In this document: in pieces, positions 51,548 to 60,949 of the stretch
Numbering within the stretch: the first letter of the stretch is position 1
Layout of the letters: every line of letters starts with the position of its first letter
NCBI GenBank assembly: GCA_963565915.1
Contig: OY751490.1
Coordinates: 4,526,001 to 4,590,000, forward strand
Length of the DNA: 64,000 bases
Direction of reading: 5' to 3'
DNA from: Entoloma clypeatum
Lineage: Eukaryota > Basidiomycota > Agaricomycetes > Agaricales > Entolomataceae
Program-made: the position numbers and the translations under genes
Notes under the pieces: generated by a model
The model's database searches: none
Told to the model about the DNA's origin: nothing
The model's input: only the letters and a program-made list of their open reading frames with translations

Positions 51548-51559
51548 GGGCCCATAACC
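51548..51559 (-). promoter_or_regulatory. Copia-2 primer binding site (initiator tRNA-Met anticodon-arm type)
   Basis: In sense GGTTATGGGCCC, immediately after the 5' LTR and continuing TGG; identical to that of Copia-1 and one base off the complement of the yeast initiator tRNA-Met anticodon arm. Confidence 0.65.
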
Positions 51560-51869
51560 TGTTGAAGTTCCACCTGGGCGCTAGCCGCAAGTGTACTGAA
51601 GCAACCGGCTACAGTGGAAGTACTCTACGATACCGTTCTGACCACTTACATAGATTGGAGAGGGTGAGGCTGGTGAGAGCGGTTGAGGCTGGTGAGAGCG
51701 ATGGAGGCGGTTAAGAGTCAAGAGACAACTTGATGATATTGACAGTTTCCTGGTCTTATATACCATACTACTGTTTGTACCAACCAAACAAGTATGTAAC
51801 GAAGATATGTAAAGGTCACGTGATGTAATGTAATGTAATCTAATCTACGTGATGGGAAAAGTTTCAACA
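51560..51869 (-). repeat. Copia-2 5' LTR
   Basis: 310 bp; the GCAGT target duplication and the resumed Plavaka reading frame lie just outside (51870 upward). Confidence 0.9.
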
Positions 51870-54558
51870 GCAGTAATGGGTCAACTTGAAGTGGCTGTGC
51901 AGGTGGCTCGCTGGGCTCAGAAAAAAGAGAGGAGGAAAGCATTCCTTGGGCCCCGAGCTCTACACATTCTGCCACCATCTTGTCAATCCATTGATTGATG
52001 ACCAGCATCTGACCAAGAGCTTGAAAACGACTAGTGCGACGCCATGTCTCCTTCACTGCTTTGATGTGCTTTGACTCTGTAATTGATGAGCATAGCCCAT
52101 TGGGCGCACCAAATTCCTGGATGAGATGTGGGTAATGAACCATGGCGTGTTGATGAGGAAGGGAAAATCCATCAGGACAGACACCTTCTGACTCGAAAAT
52201 GGTCCGCTCATTATGGTACCGGGCAATTGCAACCTCAATCTCGGTGATATCATTCTCGTCAACAACTTCACGCTGAACAAGATAACAAAACTCCAAGAAA
52301 TGGCTGAGAGCGCGGACCATCTGACGTGGAACATAACCAACGATGGCTGGAAGAAAAACCTGAGGAACCGCTAGTAAACAATAAGGGAAAAAATATCTGA
52401 TAAAAAAATACCTTCATTAATGCCTTTGAGTCATCTCCAGTCCATTGTTTGAATCCGCAGCCATCTGGAAAACGATGAATGCCAGGAAATGGTGGGACAC
52501 ATGCAATCCTGAAGAATCACACATTAACCAGTGAGATATTACGGGAGAAAAATATACATACCTTCTATCAATATCAGCCAAAATCCTCCATGCTCCAGCA
52601 GGACTATTAACATGCTCAAGATAGCCGACAACCCATGTAACAAGATGATCCTTGAATGTGCCCTTGATTATTTGATGAAGAAGATCTGCTGAGATGAGTT
52701 CCTGAATGTCGGCGCGAGGAAAGTAGTGTGTAAAAGGCTGTGGATGAGAAGTTAGATGACGGGCTAAAAGATTAGCTCACCATGACATCAGCAATTATGC
52801 CATAGGAATCCCAGAGTGTCTTTGATGGAAAAGCGTCAAGAAGCGCAAGGGTTAGATCATGTGTGCGCCGTCCACCAGGGCCATCTAGATCATCCCATTG
52901 AGCAGTGCACCTAGAAATCCAGAAATATTTGAAAAGGCTTTTGAAACAACAAACAAAATGCGGAGCTTGGGCACCAACCTTGCATGATACAAGCAAGCAA
53001 TACAAGCTCTGGATAATCCCCAATATAGGGACCAATCCCATAAATCATCCACTGATAGAAGGCATCAGCATATCACACGAGCTCTGGCTCTGTCATCCCT
53101 GGACGGAGTGATTTGAGGATCTCACATAGCGAGAGGTGGAATACCTGCCGACAAAAACGGCGGAACTCATTGTCCACGGTATGCTCATGATCAGCTATAT
53201 TTCAATCAATATCATTACTGGACAGAAATCACATGGAGGACCTACTTTTTGGGATGGCAAGAAAGGCTACAAGTGAAAGGGCATTGTGATGGGCACATCT
53301 GACATTATTGTGAACAAGACCATTGGACATATACAAGGGGTAATATTCATTTTGTCCTGTTGCGACTGAAACTGTCGTCTTATCACTTCCGAGAATAATT
53401 GGGCAAAATGTGGCACCATAATTTACTGGGTCCTCGGCAGGAATATCCTGGAGTTGAAGTAGGTATCACAAAATTACCATTATAAAGCATGAATGGACAT
53501 ACCAATTGACGCCATGCCCAGTCCCCTGACATTACATCACAATATTGACGAGTCCCCTTTCGATCATAAACTCTCTTCGCCAAAAAATCCATTTTGCCAG
53601 CAAAGCTACAATTCCCAAGCTGGTGATGTAGTACAGCACGAGGGTCTCGAAACCAAACATCATCATCCTTTAACTTCCATGGTGCAATGTTCCGACCATC
53701 TCCAACTTCGCCATTGTACCGGATAGTAAAGGAGGACCAAGCAATATCCCCCAGCGGAACATCGTCAATTGTCTGGTAAAGATCTTTCGCATTTGCAAAT
53801 GGGGCAGAGCCTTCCTGAGCAGCCCATATCTGTAGGAGGTCATTGATCTCCGGGGCACTCAATTGCGAACGACGGTAAATGAGGTCGGCGAGCTCAAAAG
53901 AATGTCGGTCCTCAAAGGGCGTGAAGTCATTGAAATCCCATGGTGCCCAGGAAGGAGGGGGAGCATTGGGTTCGAGGGGCTTTCCCTGATTATCACAGTG
54001 CTGGCCTGGAGAGAATTGATTGGCTTCCTACTAGCAAAAAAAGAAAAATTGATGTACTGTTGATGTAGGGATGATTCTCGACAGTCTCCCTCGGCCTTGG
54101 GGCTGGAGTGGGACCAGGACTCGGAGAGTGGGGAGGGGTGTTGCAATCTTCATCACGGTGAGTTTGTTGAGGTTCAGGATCAGTTGAGAGTCCTCCATGC
54201 TGGATCTTGGCCAGGCGTTGTGCATCCCTATAAAGGCGCGCATGTCGGCGAAGTGCACCGTGATCACCAAAGAATCGGTTACATCCAGGGACATTGCAGG
54301 GGATGTTGCGGGGCTTGAAGGTATGATGTCCCATAACCAGTTAGGAGTGGCGGATACAAATGAGGTCGTCGATTTTGGAACAAGACAGTATGGCCCAGCA
54401 AGATGCATTAGGAGGCTGAGCACCGGCAGCTGTGGTATCCAAGTTATCAGGCTGCAAGAATGGTCACCATGTGGTATACGATCACTGAAAGTAATTTGTA
54501 TCACAATTTATTTGTGGTCAGCAAATAATGAGAAATATACCCTTTCCCTTGAACTACC

Positions 54559-56869
54559 ATGGGGAAACACAAGATCACTCTCAATATCCCCCCCCAATCC
54601 AACACTCCCTCTACTCATATCCAACCTCAGCCTCGAGAGGAACCCCGACGTTACGGAACATGTGGCTCCAACAAGGATGCACATCCCGGGCTACCAGACA
54701 AGCCCCAGACATGTCGTTCTGCTCAAGAAGTCGCCCAAGAACGGAAAGAAAAGGAACTCGCAGCAAACAAAGAGGCAGAAGAGCATGAGAGCGCGATGCA
54801 GTACGTCGCCGCTCTTGAGGATCGGTATCACCAAGAAGACCTTGATCGTGCATCGAAGCCTCGGACTCCAGCCACTTGCATTCGATCTGGCCCACACAAA
54901 CACACGGAGCAGGAACCTAAGGCTATTGGAGATACTACCAGTAAGTTACATTGTTTTGACACGAAAAATCATTACATGCTCACACAAAGGTTCGATGAAC
55001 TCCGCTGACGACGAAGGAGGGTCCTCAGTAGAAGAAAATGTTCAATCAATACCTGTGAAAGAACGATGTAAGTGCTAGGTCACCGAAACAGAGACTTATA
55101 CTTACAACATCTCCCCAGATTCTTGCAATGCAAAATCCAAGCATGCCCCAGTCATCAATGACAGGGCTGAGTCGGGCAGTAGCGGAGATGAGTGGACACC
55201 CCTAAAACATCTGAATGCTAGTGACAATGATAGCAAAGATGAAAACGAGAACGAAGCCGAAGTGCCAGCTGGCAAGGTGAAGGGCAAGCCCAAAAAAGGA
55301 CATGATGACATAACCAATCTCAGGAAAACCATTGCCGCAATGGGAACACCCACCATCTGTCATGATGAGCCATTGACAGGATCCAAACGCAAGGCGTCGA
55401 AAGCAGTTCCATCAAAGTATGTGGTATTGTTAGTATGTGCTACGAACTTACTTTATTTGTTACAGGCCCGCAAAGAAGACACAACCATCCCTTCCAGGTG
55501 GAGTTCGGAAGGACTGGGACCGCGTTAGCACTATGGTAGTCACTAGCACTGCCAATGGCACATTGGGCGAGAAAGAGGATGACTCCATGGTTACTTTTGG
55601 AGGGATGGCTGACGATGACGAGGATGATGGCTATGAACGTCATGCCCTCGTGAAGACTGACAAGAAGCCTTATCTAACTCAAAAGGTAATCTCTTCTATC
55701 CTCGATACAATGTACTAATATTTTCTGTACATCCAGCCACTTGTTAAGATTGCTCAACATCATTTGGCACCCCAGCCCGGAACCAAGCGAGAAATTCGCA
55801 ATGGTCGTGACAAATGGAAGCTGGACAATCTCCCTGACCCCCACTATACAAAGGACAAGTTTCGGCGCATCATCGTCCATGCTGCATTCAAGGAAATAGG
55901 AGAAATTGCTCCATGGGGCTTCCTCTCAGTCTGACAGATTCAAACCATTGTCAATCACACTTTCGTGCCAGGAAAATACATAGTAGAGGACGACGGTGTC
56001 TGGTACGACCTGGTATGTCAATATGTTCCATTCTCTCACCAAGCCTTGACCATGGCTACCTCATACCAGCTTCGGCAAAGGGTCTCCGAATACAGGCATG
56101 GCTTCATTGTGAAAGCCAAGGCCACTATCCAGGAACTCTTTTCTGGGAATCCCGAGGTCTTTTCCGATGTGGACACCATTTCGGCGTGGGTAAAGGTGAA
56201 CTTTACTCTTATTCCCAATACCCAGACGATGCCGTTCATGTGGAAAGATATTACTTGGGAGATGGATAATGGGGAGGAGATCATTGTCAAGAAAAAGGTA
56301 ACATTTGCTCGCACCTGGTCCATCAAAGCTGATCACATACTACATATAGGGCCCTTTTCAATCTGATGTCATTCTATACACATTGATTGCTCACTATACA
56401 ATGATTTGTGCAAGACCGGATGTGACTGCGCCGCCCCCAATGGGTGCATTGATTTATGCGATGCAAGCTGTATGCCGAATCATATGTATATTCATTTGGA
56501 TGTCACGATAACATTCAAGCTCAGGTTCAACATGTCCTTGGCTGCTGGACCACAGGTGTTTACGTCGCTGGGACAGGCACCACGAGCTACTTCTCCGTCG
56601 AAAACTATGGAGATACCATTGTCAAGACTCTCAAGGATAGGAAAACTGTCAAAATGAAGAACCCTCGAGCGACAAAATTCCTCCCGACAATCGGGGCATG
56701 GGGGAAAGAAACCTGGGACTCTATCTTTGCCACCATCAATGAGTATCTCAATGACTCTCCCGAATTCAAGACTCGTAGGTTGAAGTCCGTGGCTTCATTG
56801 TGTGTGACTTCGGAAGCAGAAGCTATCAGTGAGCCGGAGGCTTTCATTGTGGTGTCAGGCGATGATTAG
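54559..56869 (+). pseudogene. Plavaka-linked accessory gene, TE-associated Agaricomycete family
   Basis: Divergent from the transposase, 225 bp between starts. Several exons: MGKHKITLNIPPQSN and a charged helix (SAQEVAQERKEKELAANKEA); acidic linkers; KFRRIIVHAAFKEIGEIAPW; NHTFVPGKYIVEDDGVWYDL; RVSEYRHGFIVKAKATIQEL; TAPPMGALIYAMQA; VLGCWTTGVYVAGTGTTSYF; ETWDSIFATINEYL; ending GDD at 56869. A GT-AG intron at about 56470-56521 joins MQA to VQHVLG. The conserved blocks recur in uncharacterised mushroom proteins found next to transposons (possibly the DUF6532 group; not certain). A TGA at 55931-55933 interrupts LSV[*]QIQTIV, so the copy seems dead unless spliced around. Confidence 0.55.
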
Positions 56870-57304
56870 GACTTTTCTGGTATGTATGGTTGTTAATCAT
56901 TTGTATATTTTGCTCAGTGCTACGGTAACATCAGATACATGTCATGCAATGTCGATACCTTCGCGTTTGATACTTTTTTGGTGCCACATAGCATATACAA
57001 TATTAGATACATTATGCATCATGTTCGAGCAACGAAACAATGGTATCAACGCACACCACCGAATGTGTGAAGCTGGGTCTTCCAAGCTGAAATATGCATA
57101 TTGTGAAAGTAGTCATGGTCTTGCTGAAGTTGCTAAAGATGCTCAATAAGCTCTCTGTTGTCTTGTACAAGCCAAGGTACATAGCTTAAAAAAAACACGA
57201 CAGCTTAAGCATCTTTTGCAGCTTTTGCAACTTTAGCAACTTGTCAAAGCTGTTCAAAGCTGCGAAAGCAACTCTTGCCACATAGCTGATGCTAGGACTC
57301 CCTG

Positions 57305-58757
57305 ATCATGAGACACTGACGGTTGTTCTCAAGATATTCGAGAATGCATTATTTCTCAACTGCCAGCACAAGATTTTGAGGAACCCGTCAAGAGGCGAGG
57401 CCTATTGAGATCTTGAAATGGTCAGGAAAGAGCTCGTCCGGGTAATGCATCATGCATCATTGGCCGTTGATTGTTCCCACCATCCCATCCAGCGGCAGAC
57501 TACGGCATCGCTTACCCATCCCAACAGGGTTCTCCCGGCAATTCCCTGGGGTGTTCAAGATCTCAATCGGCTTTGCCTCTTGGAACTTGCGCAAACTATA
57601 CATGCAATTGCCCACCGAGTTTCATCCAGAAATCAACACATATGACATCCCTGAGTTGACCATTGCTCGCTGTTAGTCATCGGAAACAATCCGATGCCTT
57701 GTAGAGCTTGAAAAGCAGTACCATTCTTTGTTGGACTCAGAGTTGTGCGATTGTCGAATGGTTCTGGTGGAGTTCTCGGCGTTACCACTTCAAGTCTCTT
57801 GTAAGAGGAAGCCAATGCCTCTGAAAGATTCTCAGAGTCGTTACTATTCCTGTGGTCATGTTGCAAGTCGGATGCACCTTGTGCCGTGCGCATCAGGAAA
57901 CCGGTTTGGCCACAACCAAAAGTGGAATTCAAGGTTACGGAACCTGTGAGTAATGGTGTCCACCAGGTCCAGGCCTCACAAGAATTCCAACCTACATAAG
58001 TGTCCACTCAGGCCCATGGATAACAGGCCCACCTAACCCTGACAATGAGAATCAAAGAAGCGCTCTCATGAGAATATCACACCCTTCAACTTGGTTCTTT
58101 CTGGTTATCAAACGTACTTTCTTTACTCAATGCCTACTTGGGATAATGGATTCATGCCAAGTTCATGTAGCACCGTGAACCTGAAGATTGGAAGACTCTC
58201 ATGAGAATATCACGTTCTCCCTTGTTATCCAACTGACCCTCAAGTTCTCTCGCTTGATTCTTTTCAATCAAATTTATCCGCCCTCCATGCCCTGGTATCG
58301 TCATTAGATATAAAGGGATGCTGGAGGCATTCATCATTTGTGCAGAGACAACTCTTCAAGTTTCTGCACCTCGTGTTCAAACAACAAACACTCTTCCTAT
58401 GCACTTCTCCCATATCCTGATCTTTTCCATCTCTGTCATTGCACTGTCACCTCCTGTGTTGGGGGTGAGGCAACCACCTGGCCCCCTTCCCCCCTGCCTT
58501 AGAGGCGTGCCCTGCAGATATCAAAGCATACCATGTTTTGATTGCCATGATGCGAGGCTTTCCCCAAAGTGATGAAGGTATGTCACATTTCCAGTTGCCT
58601 GACTCAAGTGGACTCACCTGAAAATGTAGAAGGGTACCCAGTGATACAGAAACAACACCAACAGGGAAGAGCCTGCGAGATGGTACATGCACAGGTGGCG
58701 AACTCATGGCAGTGTTTGCCCACACTCACATCAGCAAATCAGAGAAGTTCTGATTTA
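57305..58757. repeat. Repeat R copy 4 (inverted), with peptide paralogue C
   Basis: Contains the complements of copy 1 and 2 segments (AAGTCTCTTGTAAGAGGAAG, GGTTTGGCCACAA, GAGAATCAAAGAAGCG), a second partial unit (58120-58330) and the peptide ORF. Its right edge is cut by Gypsy-3 at 58758. Confidence 0.7.
58399..58572 (+). CDS. Small secreted cysteine-rich peptide, paralogue C
   Basis: 57 codons: MHFSHILIFSISVIALSPPV is a probable signal peptide; then PPGPLPPC and spaced cysteines C-x5-C-x6-C-x2-C (CLRGVPC, CFDCH). The promoter has ATATAAAGGG (about 58307) 90 bp upstream of the ATG. GTATGT after the stop resembles a donor site and is followed by TTTCCAG and an open segment (58590-58755), so a spliced longer form is possible. 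Confidence 0.45.
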   Translation: MHFSHILIFSISVIALSPPVLGVRQPPGPLPPCLRGVPCRYQSIPCFDCHDARLSPK

Positions 58758-59126
58758 TGTTACGGACTAACGACTACGGACGTATACGCCTACTTTTTCA
58801 CTTTTACTCATCGGCCCCCGCTTACACATATCGTATTATACTTTATTTCCTTTAGTATACTTCGCTCCCGCGCTGACTCGCTTTCCGCAGCTGTCTGACT
58901 CATTCCGCAGTCAGCTTACTCATTAGTGCATAGCCTTCCGCAGTCGCCTTACTCATGCGCACTGCCTTCCGCAGTTACTGGCTCATTCGCTACCGCTCAT
59001 AGTCAGTACTATATACACCTCATGTACCATAGCTACATTCCTTAGATTTAGCAATCACTTTGCTCTTCGCCTTTCCACTTCCTGCATATTCTGCCCGAAC
59101 CTTGGAACGGTTTGTTACGCATAACA
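58758..59126 (+). repeat. Gypsy-3 5' LTR (369 bp)
   Basis: TGTTACGGAC to GCATAACA. Shorter and clearly diverged from the Gypsy-2 LTR in the upstream repeat region but identical around TATATACACC and AGATTTAGCAA. The primer site TTGCTAAATCT follows at 59129-59139. Confidence 0.88.
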
Positions 59127-59228
59127 AGTTGCTAAATCTCGTTAGGTTCGCCCAGAGCGAAGAGAGCAACTACCCGACGAGTCAAGACGTCGCGCTTCTT
59201 TGAAGACTTCACTAGTAACCCATTTAGC

Positions 59229-59915
59229 ATGCTAGAAGCCCGATAGGAGGAGCTAAGTCCTCGAGACAGTATCGATTTTACACTCATCCAGCAGTACATC
59301 GAATCGGAGATCCGTCGCATCCTACAGCAGGTGCTTGACGAAGAACTAGACAACGACGAGCATCGCCCCCACGGCGAGATAGCAGAGAGCATCCATCTTG
59401 CTCGGCAACACCAGATCGCGTGTTACAACGCCCGACAGAACGAACTCGAAAGCTTTCGCGTTCAAGAAGGACCTCAGACAGGTCGGATCACAGAGATCAG
59501 AGAGTTTATCGGTGTCCAGACAACCATTATCAGAAGATTGATTAGGACGCTCACGTCGAGACGTCCCAGAGCCGCATCACCACATCTTACTCGAAGCAGC
59601 AGATCTACGCCCACTTCACCACCAACGAACAACAGACCGAGTACAACCGTTGGGCATGAAACGAGAGACTTGACCCCTTCTCGCGACCAACAGACGCGCA
59701 GGAACAGAGATTCCTTAGAGATCTACAGAGGAAATACCCCGAACGTTTTGCCACCGATTCTGCCGACGAGTCCCCTGACGAATTTACTTTTGACTCCGCG
59801 CAGTCAGATACCGAACAGACGCCTAGAACAGGGACTGATTTTCAACCCCTACCTGTATCCCGAACCCCATCTTCATCCCAACAATCCGACACCTCTCCTA
59901 CTCCGCAGGTTCTAG
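59229..59915 (+). pseudogene. Gypsy-3 leader ORF
   Basis: Equivalent of the Gypsy-2 leader ORF. Here ATG 59229 is followed by TAG (CGATAG, where Gypsy-2 has CGACAG), but the codon that is TGA in Gypsy-2 is CGA. The frame is then open to 59915 with 194 codons after the GTG at 59331, ending YLYPEPHLHPNN. The overlapping gag-phase frame has a TGA (GCATGA, Gypsy-2 GCACGA). Confidence 0.45.
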
Positions 59916-59917
59916 AC

Positions 59918-60784
59918 ATGGCAGAAGCACCGACAGTACAAACAATGGATACATCCAAAATCATCAAAGATCCTGGGATGTTCAAAGACAGACACACCTT
60001 CGACGAGTGGTGGAAAGCCACCAAATTATACATCAGGTTCCAGAAGGGCCTGTCCGACGATCAGAAAATTCTTGCGGTGCTATCCCGCATGATGGAAGGG
60101 TCCGGTAAACACTGGGCCAGCAACAAGTTAGACGACCTTGCCACCGATGGCGAGAACATCACCTGGTTAGGGTTCTCAGACGACATCGCTACGCGATTCT
60201 CTATTGCCAACAAGTCGGCAGCGGCCAAGGCGAGACTCGAAGTCCTGAAACAGGAGAAACGCACCATCAACGAATTCTTGGACGAATTCAAAGAGCTCTT
60301 GAAGCTGTCAAACCTTGGTGAAGAAACTGGGAAATACATCCTAGAGAAGAACGTCAACCGCAGAATCTCTGAACAAGTGACTAGCGACGGCAAGACGTAC
60401 TCCGATTATGCAAAGGAGATCCGAAACAAGGGATGACAGATGGAAGGACACACACTGGTCATCTGAGGTGGTGGTGACATGCGTACCGGATCAGGCACCA
60501 CTTATGGTGGTCAGGGCAAGGCCATGGAGATCGACAAAGCAGGAGTAGCCCATTGCTACAAATGTCAACGCTTCGGTCATCTGGCTAAAGACTGTAGTGC
60601 TCCAAAGAAGAAAGATGGTCGCAAGTGTTTCAACTGTGACCAGGAAGGCCATATTGCGCGCAACTGCCGCAAGCCGAAGAAGAACTCCGGAAGGATTAGG
60701 AAGGTGTCCGAGGAAGATGCTGAGAATGATGAAACCACAATCTTAGAAGCCGACGAGAAGGATTTTCCCGAGGGGTCCGATTAA
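59918..60784 (+). pseudogene. Gypsy-3 Gag with two internal TGA codons
   Basis: Starts MAEAPTVQTMDTSK and keeps the capsid core, then TGA at 60434-60436 (KG[*]QMEG) and 60464-60466 (VI[*]GGG), and resumes with both CCHC knuckles (CYKCQRFGHLAKDC, CFNCDQEGHIARNC) to TAA at 60782. Compared with Gypsy-2, both stops are explained by CpG transitions from CGA. Confidence 0.88.
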
Positions 60785-60949
60785 ACGACGCTAAGTCGCA
60801 ACCCTTATCTATTAAACGGACTTGCTTGCCTTGATGCCGAGAATGATGAAACCACAATCTTAGAAGCCGACGAGAAGGATTTTCCCGAGGGGTCCGATTA
60901 AACGACGCTAAGTCGCGACCCTTATCTATTAAACGGACTTGCTTGCCTT
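60716..60949 (+). repeat. 117-bp tandem duplication at the Gypsy-3 gag-pol junction
   Basis: Two copies, 60716-60832 and 60833-60949, covering the acidic Gag tail, the stop and the spacer. They differ at a few positions (GATGCTGAG/GATGCCGAG, CGCAACC/CGCGACC). Gypsy-2 has a single copy. Confidence 0.9.

Larger units (their letters stand above)
46089..51869 (-). mobile_element. Copia-2: apparently intact Ty1/Copia element inside the Plavaka transposase
   Basis: 310-bp LTRs at 46089-46398 and 51560-51869, target duplication GCAGT at 46084-46088 and 51870-51874. LTRs differ at three positions that I see (one G/A and two C/G in the TAATCTAATC repeat). A C7 run (46399-46405; G7 in sense) is the polypurine tract, and GGTTATGGGCCC (sense, 51559-51548) is the primer site. 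One continuous Gag-Pol frame. Confidence 0.94.
45292..54334 (-). pseudogene. Plavaka transposase gene, split by Copia-2 and carrying a nonsense codon
   Basis: Starts near ATG 54334 with a zinc-finger-like CNVPGCNRFFGDHGALRRH, then MSAPEINDLLQIW and DVWFRDPRAVLHHQLGN (53862-53383), FHLSLCEILKSLRPGMTE and DAFYQWMIYGIGPYIGDYPE (53140-53000), CTAQWDDLDGPGGRRTHDL, ADIQELISADLLHQIIKGTF, HYPHLIQEFGAPNGLCSSI and ITESKHIKAVKETWRRTSRF (52320-51875); after Copia-2 it resumes at 46088 and ends with FYAPSDLSGIKGMIREC, GMWIVTPDEDQPIMSVVHLD and VNRYIDHHAFELVL (45292). These are the conserved blocks of Plavaka (CACTA-like) transposases. A TGA at 53073-53075 replaces the expected Arg in PELVxYAD. Inactive as sequenced. 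Confidence 0.85.
45067..57304. mobile_element. Plavaka-type DNA transposon with two divergent genes, interrupted by Copia-2
   Basis: Imperfect terminal inverted repeats: left GGGGAG...CATCAGC then TGGCAAG..TTGCTTTGGCAG (45067-45115), right, on the opposite strand, AGGGAG...CATCAGC then TGGCAAGAGTTGCTTTCGCAG (57304-57255). Subterminal regions at both ends are dense in AGCATCTTTAGCA and CAACTT words. Inside are a Plavaka transposase (-) and an accessory gene (+) sharing one promoter. Without Copia-2 the element is about 6.5 kb. Exact ends and target duplication are not fixed. Confidence 0.7.
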
